Below, one piece after another: positions 57,099-64,000 of a DNA stretch of 64,000 nucleotides. Origin of the DNA: JAJYSO01 sp964579505 (GTDB lineage Bacteria > Bacteroidota > Bacteroidia > Flavobacteriales > Flavobacteriaceae). The stretch lies in NCBI GenBank assembly GCA_964579505.1, contig CAZOGC010000003.1:1-64000 (forward strand). Reading direction: 5' to 3'. Position 1 is the first letter of the stretch. Each line of letters begins with the position of its first letter. Both the position numbers and the translations under genes were made by a program. The notes under the pieces are model-generated. The model was not told the DNA's origin. It ran no database searches and saw nothing but the letters and a program-made list of their open reading frames with translations.

Positions 57099-58115
57099 AT
57101 GAAAAACGCACAGAAATACCTGAAATTCTACGACCTCATCCGAGAAGATAATTTTGAACAACACGGCTATTATGGTCCGCCGTTTAAAACCTGGGAAGAG
57201 TTTGAGGAAGACCTTGATAGGGTGTATGAAAACCATCTGAAAAACATTGATCAAAGAATAAAGCATCCGGATAAACGCTATAAAAAAACAAGCCTCTATT
57301 TGGGCTTGCTCAATGATTTGCAGTCATTTGGTTTTTATTTGGCCATTAAAGCACAAGATTTTGAATTACTCAACAATGTTTTGTATCAAGGTGGTTTGCG
57401 CGACTTGTTGAATAGCGCGAGTTTTACAGGCTTTCAAGACAATAGTTTAAGTGGTTTGACTCATTTGTTTGCCAGCAATCATTTTGAGCATATCGAGAAG
57501 TTTTTGCCGCCACACATCGGACTTTCCGGCGGTGGTTACGGCCTTGAAGTAAATGTAAATTTGCTGAAAGTAATGCTTTATGACCGCCAAGACTTGCGAG
57601 GAGATGCCGTTGACATTGCTGAGCAGTTTTTACAAAAGAAACGGATTCCGAAGCGTGAACATTACGGTGTCCGCTACTTTTTGGCATTACTGAACCGCGA
57701 TGCCGAAGAAGCGAGCCGCTGTCTGCAAGAAAGTTGCAAAGCCCTGCAGCGTGCGCAAATTTCCTGGGGCTATCACAATAAACTGTTGAAGTGTTTTGAC
57801 TGGGAAACGCACGGCTATTACCGTTTGGCACGTCTGATTGATAAAGACTTTTTTGAAGCAATTGAACCGCCTACACACCCGAGTTTTTCGCGAGAATTTG
57901 AAGATTGGCAAAGAGAAAACAACTATCCTAAAGGCGAATTATTTTACCATTACCCCGAAAAGTTGGATTATATGAATAAAATTCTGCAGGCTGAAATTCC
58001 GGTGGCAACGATTGAAAAACGTAAATACAGCCAACAATCTTACGATAGTTTAGGCGATCAATTTATGATGGATTTGACGGTCAATGTAGAGAATAATCTT
58101 ATCAATTCTCAATAA
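57099..58115 (+). CDS. Cytoplasmic helical protein of unknown function
   Basis: The 338-residue protein lacks a signal peptide and is predicted to be largely helical, with repeat-like segments (YFLALLNRDAEEASRCLQES). This resembles, only in overall style, the helical immunity proteins found in Bacteroidota toxin loci. No toxin gene is adjacent, so I do not assign a function. Downstream is a 220-base space with palindromic repeats. Confidence 0.65.
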   Translation: MKNAQKYLKFYDLIREDNFEQHGYYGPPFKTWEEFEEDLDRVYENHLKNIDQRIKHPDKRYKKTSLYLGLLNDLQSFGFYLAIKAQDFELLNNVLYQGGLRDLLNSASFTGFQDNSLSGLTHLFASNHFEHIEKFLPPHIGLSGGGYGLEVNVNLLKVMLYDRQDLRGDAVDIAEQFLQKKRIPKREHYGVRYFLALLNRDAEEASRCLQESCKALQRAQISWGYHNKLLKCFDWETHGYYRLARLIDKDFFEAIEPPTHPSFSREFEDWQRENNYPKGELFYHYPEKLDYMNKILQAEIPVATIEKRKYSQQSYDSLGDQFMMDLTVNVENNLINSQ

Positions 58116-58118
58116 AAT

Positions 58119-58199
58119 CTGCCCGTAGGGCAATATATGATTAACCACAGGTGTAAGCCTGTGGTAGCATAGCCGTAATCCACCCTGCCCGTAGGGCAG
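58119..58199. repeat. REP-like palindromic element
   Basis: Two near-identical palindromes CTGCCCGTAGGGCAG (58119-58132, missing the last base, and 58185-58199) flank a hairpin (ACCACAGG/CCTGTGGT, 58144-58165). The layout of two small palindromes around a stem resembles REP/BIME-type elements. The remaining bases to 58335 carry no feature I can identify. Confidence 0.65.
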
Positions 58200-58335
58200 A
58201 ACTTTATCAGTTCACCAACTTATCATAAAACATTACCCTTTGTAGTCACTTTGTAGATGCCGGCTTACGACTCTGTAGTTGATATGTGGCTAAAATGCTT
58301 TCTACACCTGAGTGAAATGAATTAATTTTGATGCT

Positions 58336-60294
58336 ATGAAAAAGCTTTTATCCATCATTCTTTTATTGTCGTTTTCCGGTTGCCAAGCGCAACAGAAACC
58401 GCCTGTTCATATTCAAAAAGTCCCTGCTGTGTCCAAGCATTTTCATATTTCAACAAGAAATGAAAATAATCTTATTCCGTTTCATAATGCCGAAGGAAAT
58501 TGGGGCTATCTAAATGCGCAAACGGATTCAGTGGTCATCTCGCCAAAATATGAATGGGTGAATTTATTTCACAACGGGATTGCAAAAGTGTATCAGCCCA
58601 ATTCCTTGTCCAAAAATTATGAGGATCGTCAATTGATAGGCTTTATAGATACCCGTGGCGGCACAATTTTCAAGCCGCAATTTACCGGGGTTTATGAGGT
58701 AGAAATTAGAGGAAATCAAGTGCAGGAAGAATCGCTTTCCGATTTGCGGGAAGTGAGAAAAAACGATGGCACCTACGGTGTTATTAGTTTACAAACCGGC
58801 CAATGGCTGTTTACAATGAATCAGTATGCACGGATTTCTTTTTATGACCGGACACACCTCATAGTGGGAAACCGGATTTTTTATCACGATGGCAAAGAGA
58901 CGGTGTTGCCCAAAGGCCTGAAGATTGACTGGGTGGATTTTTCGCCTAATTTTTTGATAGTAAAAAACAAGATGGGCTCCTCCGGTCTCTATACCTGGGC
59001 CGGTAAAGAAATTTTGCCAACTAAATATTTAGATTTTTATATTGATTCTACGGCTAAAAGAATTGTGGCAAGTCGCTTGGCAGGGGGAATGACTTTGGGA
59101 AATTTGAAACGATTAGCGAGTAATGACAACCCAAACTCATTGAACATTCGGGTCGATTTGCTCGATTTACAAGGTCATAAAATCAAAACGTTTAAATCGC
59201 ATTATCAGTCAGATCCGGTGGACAGTCAGACCGGCTCTTATCAAGCAAACGGCAAAACCTATTATTTTAGTTTGCAGGACGGTGCGTTGGTTAAAAAAAC
59301 GGTAAAGAATCCGCAGGGACTGCCCACAGGTTATACCTTATTTGGTGAAGACGAAAATGTGGGTTTGCGTTCGCCTGATGGCAAGGTGATTATTCCGGCA
59401 AAATACCGCCGCATCACTTATAATGCTGCCGCGCACTTGTTGATTGCCACGACCAAAGGTTTGTATCACGACGCCTACAATTTAAAAGGCGAAAATGCCT
59501 TTGGGAAGACCTATTTTCAAATGATGTATCTCCCCAAACTGAAGCGATTTATGGTTTCGGATGACAGCGGTGCCGGTCAGATTGATTTGAACGGCAAAGT
59601 GATGATACCATTGGAATATGATGGTTTCTCTTCTCTTTCTTTAGCCGAAAATCCGCCTTATGCCGTTTCAAAAGATGGGAAATCCGGTATTATTAATGGC
59701 AATGGAGAGACCATCGTGCCTTTTATTTATGATGATATTCAAGACACGCGGATATTGGATTCAACTAAAGTTCCATATTTTATAATGACTAAAAACGAAA
59801 AGGTCGGTTTGATGAATTCAGAAGGACAGTGGTTGCTGCCAATGAAGTATGGCTATATTTCTAAATCTAAAGATGCCCCGGATGATCATTGGTTTTATAT
59901 GGAAGCTTATCCGCGAAATCAAAATAAATACGGACTGTTTAATGTAAAAACGAAGATCGCGATTCCGCCAATTTACGATGGTGCTGCCGCCTATAAAGAT
60001 TTCATTATTGTTTATAATCGCGATAAAAATACGTATTGGCATCAGCTGTTAGACTTATCCGGCCAACCTTTAACGGATACTGGTTATACAGAAATGGAGC
60101 CGACATACGGCTATTTGTTATGTCAGGAAGATGGGAAATATGGAATTTTAAACAAAAAAGGGAAAACGCTTATCCCTTTTAAATACAAATATATTTGGGC
60201 TCAAACGAGTCAGTTGATTATCGTAGAGGACGAAAACGGAGCTAAATATTATATGGATATTTCGGGGAGGGCGTACAAAATGAGGAATGAATAA
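58336..60294 (+). CDS. WG-repeat lipoprotein
   Basis: The 652-residue protein has a lipoprotein signal with lipobox FSGC and should be membrane-anchored. Ten or so WG-type repeats fill the mature part: WGYLNAQTDSVVISPKYE, VGLRSPDGKVIIPAKYR, VGLMNSEGQWLLPMKYG and YGILNKKGKTLIPFKYK. No other domain is obvious. It is the third WG protein of the island but the only one with a lipobox. REP-like elements lie on both sides. Confidence 0.86.
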   Translation: MKKLLSIILLLSFSGCQAQQKPPVHIQKVPAVSKHFHISTRNENNLIPFHNAEGNWGYLNAQTDSVVISPKYEWVNLFHNGIAKVYQPNSLSKNYEDRQLIGFIDTRGGTIFKPQFTGVYEVEIRGNQVQEESLSDLREVRKNDGTYGVISLQTGQWLFTMNQYARISFYDRTHLIVGNRIFYHDGKETVLPKGLKIDWVDFSPNFLIVKNKMGSSGLYTWAGKEILPTKYLDFYIDSTAKRIVASRLAGGMTLGNLKRLASNDNPNSLNIRVDLLDLQGHKIKTFKSHYQSDPVDSQTGSYQANGKTYYFSLQDGALVKKTVKNPQGLPTGYTLFGEDENVGLRSPDGKVIIPAKYRRITYNAAAHLLIATTKGLYHDAYNLKGENAFGKTYFQMMYLPKLKRFMVSDDSGAGQIDLNGKVMIPLEYDGFSSLSLAENPPYAVSKDGKSGIINGNGETIVPFIYDDIQDTRILDSTKVPYFIMTKNEKVGLMNSEGQWLLPMKYGYISKSKDAPDDHWFYMEAYPRNQNKYGLFNVKTKIAIPPIYDGAAAYKDFIIVYNRDKNTYWHQLLDLSGQPLTDTGYTEMEPTYGYLLCQEDGKYGILNKKGKTLIPFKYKYIWAQTSQLIIVEDENGAKYYMDISGRAYKMRNE

Positions 60295-60378
60295 TGAATT
60301 TGGAATTATGAATTAATGTCGTTTAGTTAGTAAATTTAGTTGCCACAAAGTGGCAAAATATGAAGTGTGCTGGCGTAA

Positions 60379-60490
60379 CCGGTGGGCAAAGAGGTGGTTG
60401 AATATTCAACCCTTACAGGGTTGAACAATCTCGTCTTCTTATTCCCGTGGGCAAGCCCATGGTTAATCATATTGATGCTCTGCCCACCGG
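60379..60490. repeat. Composite palindromic repeat element
   Basis: Outer arms CCGGTGGGCA (60379-60393, extended with a gap) and CTCTGCCCACCGG (60478-60490) are inverted. Inside them lie two hairpins, TTCAACCC/GGGTTGAA (60405-60425) and CCGTGGGC/GCCCATGG (60445-60462). Nested stems of this sort suggest a mobile REP-like element. It is in the 279-base space between the WG lipoprotein gene and the DUF3298 gene. Confidence 0.65.
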
Positions 60491-60573
60491 CAGACGGGCT
60501 TTCAGGCATCTTTAATAATGGACTTAACTTAATGACATTGAAAAAAATAGCCTTTTTTAAAAATAATGAGATT

Positions 60574-62223
60574 ATGAAATACATCATCACCATAGCTCTT
60601 TTATTCCTGACGCATTTTAATGTGCAGGCTCAAAATAAATTACCTGAAAACGTTTATCGTCATTACACCGGCACCATTGCCGGGCAAAAAGTGTCGGCGG
60701 AACTGTGGTCGGTAAATGGGGTACTGGAAGGTCGTTATGAGTATCTGAAATATCAGGAAAACATCTCGCTGTCGTTTATTACCCAAGCTTATGGTGTTTA
60801 TTTATTTGGAGAAAATGTAGAGCCTAACAACCCAAAGGATAAGTATCCCATTTGGAAAGTACAGTTCAAAGACCATCAACTGACCGGCAATTGGATGAGT
60901 GCAGATAAAAAGAAATTATATCCTATCAAACTAACAGAAGATTACCCCAAAGGCGTCACCCGGTTTACCAGCGGCTACAACCAACAGTCTTACCCTGCTT
61001 TTCCGCATACACACGACTCGGCTTCTTATGATATTAGCTGGATGTACCCGATAGCTTTAGGAAATGATTCTTCTTCGAAATGGTTCAATAATCAGATGAA
61101 AGATTTACTCGGTGTCCCTCACGCTATTTCGTATAAAGAGGGAATCAAAAATACTGATCTTAAACTCTTGAAAGACTATAAAGAAATCGCCAAAGAGGCA
61201 CAAAATTCGGAGGACAGAATGTCTTTTCAATTGGATTGGTTTACCCTTACTCAGATTAGCGTCATTTATAATAAAAATGGCTATGTGCAGTTGGATGATT
61301 TTGAAGAAGGGTATACCGGCGGTGCTCATCCCAATCACAGCGAAAGCAACCTGATTTACGATATGAAAAATCAACGGATGATTAGGCTAAGCGATATTAC
61401 CACGATGGATTCAATCCATTTGCAAAAGTTGATTGAAACACAATTTAGAAAAGATTACGGCTTGTCGCCAACCGATTCACTCAATAAGATTCTTTTTGAT
61501 AATTATTTGCCGCCAACAGAAAATTTTGCTTTTAGCCAACAGGGCATTCAATTTATTTACAATCCTTATGAGGTGGCTTCTTATGCCACCGGCATTATTT
61601 ATGTTTTTATTCCTTATAAAAAATTAGAAGGGACTTTGGTGCCGGAGTTTAAAAGGCGAATGCATTTATGTTCTAAATCGGCGGCCATTTATCATCGAAA
61701 AAAAGGTGAGTCCGCTACTGATTTTGTAAATCGATTAAAGCCGGATTCTGCCACCCTAGTCAAAAATCAGGTCGTTGAGACGCAAGAATTTGGATTTCCG
61801 GGCATTTTATCTTTTTATGATTTTCCTTTTATGTACAAAGGAGCACAACAAGGCACAAACATTAAAGGGTATTTGTGGATTTCTGTAGGTAATAATCGGT
61901 ATCAGCGTATAAAAATAGGGCGATTCTATCAAGATGGCGGTTCTCCGCTCATCCATTCTGTCTTTTTTGCCAATGCCGATCATCAGCCGGGTAGGGAACT
62001 GGTTGTGATTTGCAAAATACCGCAGCGCCATTACGACTATGGCGGCACTTTTTATGAAACCTACTTTTTTCATTATGATAAGAAGAAGCAATTTTTGAGA
62101 GTAGACGGCTTGAGTCAACAATTTTTCGGTTGTGAGTGCAGCTTCAGAGATGGAAGAAAAAAAACGGCCAAATACAAAACAGCTGCGGAGGTGCGGGAGA
62201 AACTTCGAGAAATGGGGTTTTAA
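60574..62223 (+). CDS. Secreted DUF3298 (RsiV-like) protein
   Basis: I place the start at 60574, where a good signal peptide begins (MKYIITIALLFLTHFNVQAQ); upstream sequence that is open in the same frame is the palindromic element. Residues about 22-130 form a beta-rich module (YTGTIAGQKVSAELWSVNG, LTGNWMSADKKKLYPIKLTE) shared with the protein at 47049. A DUF4163/DUF3298 domain follows, with DDFEEGYTGGAHPNHS and GIQFIYNPYEVASYATG and an IPYKKLEG strand. The DUF3298 domain of Bacillus RsiV binds lysozyme. The C-terminal part is unassigned. Confidence 0.78.
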   Translation: MKYIITIALLFLTHFNVQAQNKLPENVYRHYTGTIAGQKVSAELWSVNGVLEGRYEYLKYQENISLSFITQAYGVYLFGENVEPNNPKDKYPIWKVQFKDHQLTGNWMSADKKKLYPIKLTEDYPKGVTRFTSGYNQQSYPAFPHTHDSASYDISWMYPIALGNDSSSKWFNNQMKDLLGVPHAISYKEGIKNTDLKLLKDYKEIAKEAQNSEDRMSFQLDWFTLTQISVIYNKNGYVQLDDFEEGYTGGAHPNHSESNLIYDMKNQRMIRLSDITTMDSIHLQKLIETQFRKDYGLSPTDSLNKILFDNYLPPTENFAFSQQGIQFIYNPYEVASYATGIIYVFIPYKKLEGTLVPEFKRRMHLCSKSAAIYHRKKGESATDFVNRLKPDSATLVKNQVVETQEFGFPGILSFYDFPFMYKGAQQGTNIKGYLWISVGNNRYQRIKIGRFYQDGGSPLIHSVFFANADHQPGRELVVICKIPQRHYDYGGTFYETYFFHYDKKKQFLRVDGLSQQFFGCECSFRDGRKKTAKYKTAAEVREKLREMGF

Positions 62224-62371
62224 TACCGTATGGATAAATTAAATAGTTCAATTTCGACTTTGTCTAATTGTGCTATTGATTTGTTACCTAGTAAATTATG
62301 CCTGTAAAAAACATTATAGATTGGACTAAAAAATAATTCTAATTGGTATAACTAAAAAATAGCTAAATGCT

Positions 62372-62950
62372 ATGAAAGAAAAATTAAGCACAACCTGGTT
62401 GTTTCAAGAGCACAGTAAGACCACCATTTGCCGTTGGGCGGGTCAATTTCGGTATTTTTATTACAAACGCGCTCTGGGAGGCGTAGGCCATGATATGCGC
62501 CAAAGTCCGGATGGAGATGCCTTTATTGCAGGGATACAAGTGGTTGATACGGAAGATTTAAAACGAAAATCAGCCCAGTTAGATATCAACTTAGAAGTAG
62601 TGGATGAAGGCGTTCCCGTTTATCAACGGCTACACACGTATCCTGAGTTTAAGAAAATACCGTCTTTTATCGAACGTTTTGACCGCCAGATCTATTTCAC
62701 CGTGCGTAACGGATTTATTGAATTTGAGGTGATCGGACTAAAAAATAGTTATGTGGTAGCCGAAGAAGATGCTGACTATGCCTTGAAATTAGAACAGTAT
62801 TTTGACGAACTCGGCTGGCAGCAGGAAAAAGAGTACGGCATTAGAGAAAAGCGTAACCTGCATTTCGAACTATCATTATCCGGAAGTGTTTTCGTAAGCG
62901 GGCTTAGATTTAGCGAACAGTATTTCCAATTAATAGCAAACCGATACTAA
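62372..62950 (+). CDS. Protein of unknown function
   Basis: The 192-residue protein has no signal peptide and is mixed alpha/beta (TVRNGFIEFEVIGLKNS). It is the last rightward gene of the accessory run, 148 bases after the DUF3298 gene. Its 3' end overlaps the convergent permease gene by 41 bases. I do not recognise the family. Confidence 0.62.
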   Translation: MKEKLSTTWLFQEHSKTTICRWAGQFRYFYYKRALGGVGHDMRQSPDGDAFIAGIQVVDTEDLKRKSAQLDINLEVVDEGVPVYQRLHTYPEFKKIPSFIERFDRQIYFTVRNGFIEFEVIGLKNSYVVAEEDADYALKLEQYFDELGWQQEKEYGIREKRNLHFELSLSGSVFVSGLRFSEQYFQLIANRY

Positions 62951-63644
62951 TCAACCCGATGTACACGTATTTAAAAAAGGATTGATTAGTTAGTTTGTGG
63001 TTGAGCCATCGACCTAAAAAGACAGCGGGTATTACAGCTAGCAGCGACCAACCGAAGTAATAGTTGACCTCTGTAGTCACCAATCCTTTGACATAATAGC
63101 CTATCAAACCGACGAAACTGACCGGGAGAAAATAGGCTTGCAAGGTTGCTCGAAAATGCTTAGTAGACCATTGTTTTAAATTGCCATAAACCACCAGTGG
63201 CGGGCCGTTTAATCCATAAGCGCCACCCAATAGTCCAGACAAAAATCCACAAAGGAAAAGCAGTTTGTTGTGGTTTGTTTTTAAAGCTGTTTGTTTTTTG
63301 TTGAACAGGGCGTAAAGAGAGTAGACAATAATCAAGATTCCCAAAAAAGCTTTTACCCAAGTTTCATTGGCATAGAGTAACAGAAGCAGTCCGAATGGGA
63401 TGCCGAGAATGGCATAAAACACTAAGCATTTTGCACTTTGAAAATGAATATTGCGGTGGTCTTGAACCACGATAATCAAGGCAATGAGGATAGACATCAT
63501 TACCGAAAGTGGCACGGCGACTGTTACCGGAAGAAACAACAGAAACAGCGGAACGGCGATGAGGGATTCACCAAATCCTAAAGTTGAGCGTACTAAAGCC
63601 GCGATAAAACTGATAAAGAGCACACAAAGAAGAGTTGTATTCAT
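62910..63644 (-). CDS. TauE/SafE (TSUP) family sulfite/anion permease
   Basis: The 244-residue membrane protein has the eight-helix TSUP pattern: VRSTLGFGESLIAVPL near the N-terminus and GFLSGLLGGAYGLNGPPLVV at mid-length. Family members export sulfite, sulfoacetate or related anions. It lies in an operon with the gene to its right, whose stop overlaps this start (ATGA), and it converges with the preceding gene. Confidence 0.85.
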   Translation of the reverse strand: MNTTLLCVLFISFIAALVRSTLGFGESLIAVPLFLLFLPVTVAVPLSVMMSILIALIIVVQDHRNIHFQSAKCLVFYAILGIPFGLLLLLYANETWVKAFLGILIIVYSLYALFNKKQTALKTNHNKLLFLCGFLSGLLGGAYGLNGPPLVVYGNLKQWSTKHFRATLQAYFLPVSFVGLIGYYVKGLVTTEVNYYFGWSLLAVIPAVFLGRWLNHKLTNQSFFKYVYIGLISIGLLLIGNTVR

Positions 63645-64000
63645 AACAGTTCTTTTTCGGTCATTCGTTCTTCCAAAAGCAAGGCTTGTTTTAAATCGGC
63701 AAGGGTAATCTCATACCAACTTGAGCCGTTTGCATTAATGTGAATTTCAAATGGAGCTGTTGCTAAGGTAACGTGAAACGGTAATCCCAAACAGTGATTG
63801 TCTTTTTTATACACTAGCCAAGGTTGAGTGCTGACTTCTGGCAGCTTGAGTTGGGCGTAGGCAGTTGTGGCGGCGATATAATCGGCGAGGGTGCCAAAAT
63901 GGGCTTCATCAGCAGACTTCGGCGCTTCGGGTTGTTGCGTAAAACTGATTTCTAGTTTTTCCAAAAAGTCGAGAAACTGCGATTGAGACTGCGTTTTTAA
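63641..64000 (-). CDS. Protein of unknown function, 5' end cut by the window
   Basis: The frame is open from 64000 to a stop at 63641, so the gene starts beyond the window. A TTG at 63964 is not a convincing start. The visible 119 residues are hydrophilic, with the segments HFGTLADYIAATTAYAQLKLP and NGSSWYEITLADL, and no motif I know. Its stop overlaps the permease start, so the two are probably co-translated. Confidence 0.6.
   Translation of the reverse strand, partial: LKTQSQSQFLDFLEKLEISFTQQPEAPKSADEAHFGTLADYIAATTAYAQLKLPEVSTQPWLVYKKDNHCLGLPFHVTLATAPFEIHINANGSSWYEITLADLKQALLLEERMTEKELL

Noticed and set aside
57099..58115. Assigning a specific immunity family to the helical protein
   Set aside because: Only general helical character supports it, and there is no toxin gene next to it.
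60382..60573. A 64-residue N-terminal extension of the DUF3298 protein
   Set aside because: The extension is translated palindromic repeat DNA. A normal signal peptide begins at 60574.
1..64000. tRNA, rRNA, CRISPR array or transposase genes
   Set aside because: No T-loop-like tRNA consensus, regular spaced direct repeats or transposase motifs were found on reading both strands.

Overview
This 64 kb window is chromosomal DNA from a low-GC member of the Bacteroidota, most probably class Flavobacteriia. Three things point there. First, the family set: GldI, a cyclophilin-FKBP lipoprotein, an FKBP-free DHH phosphoesterase, DUF5683, a signal peptidase I with a DUF5684-like extension, a TPR/LuxR-type regulator and WG-repeat proteins. 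Second, several intergenic spaces carry the Bacteroidota -7 promoter element TAnnTTTG. Third, ribosome binding regions are A-rich with no strong Shine-Dalgarno sequence. I cannot name a genus from sequence alone.

Region 1 (1-39.6 kb) is ordinary housekeeping backbone. It runs: folding lipoproteins and GldI with NrnA; ndk; a DciA-like protein, a small lipoprotein and recF; a TPR membrane protein, ribH, mutL and two tandem rhomboid proteases; then a long leftward block wbqC-lepB-dapB-DUF5683-parB-parA. After that come a methyltransferase, an AI-2E family permease, a TsaC/YciO protein, an S10 peptidase and the UvrD/PcrA helicase. A rightward block follows: FMN-binding glutamate synthase-like protein, mpl, radC, tilS, dsbD and a CvfB-like RNA-binding protein. 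Next is an ABC uptake operon of the iron-siderophore/cobalamin type, a hexapeptide acetyltransferase and a second S10 peptidase preceded by a perfect 20-bp palindrome.

Region 2 (39.7-63 kb) is accessory. It starts with a leftward membrane-anchored TPR/LuxR-type regulator and a small lipoprotein. Then come about a dozen rightward, closely packed genes from 42.4 to 63.0 kb, most with Sec or lipoprotein signal peptides. They include three WG-repeat proteins, proteins with XAC2610-like Asp-rich modules, three proteins sharing a GLPGLI/DUF4412-like core, two proteins sharing a beta-rich module and one DUF3298 (RsiV-like) protein. Two of the genes are broken: one by an in-frame TAA just after its signal peptide, one by a TAA plus a frameshift. 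An orphan reading frame and three palindromic repeat elements sit between genes. The island therefore looks dynamic and partly decaying. XAC2610 and RsiV/DUF3298 are both families with known members that bind lysozyme-type peptidoglycan hydrolases, so a defensive or sensing role against cell-wall hydrolases is my leading, unproven, hypothesis.

The right end holds a leftward TauE/SafE-type permease and a gene that runs off the window. I saw no tRNA, rRNA, CRISPR array, transposase or phage gene. No intergenic stretch exceeds 300 bases once the broken genes are counted.
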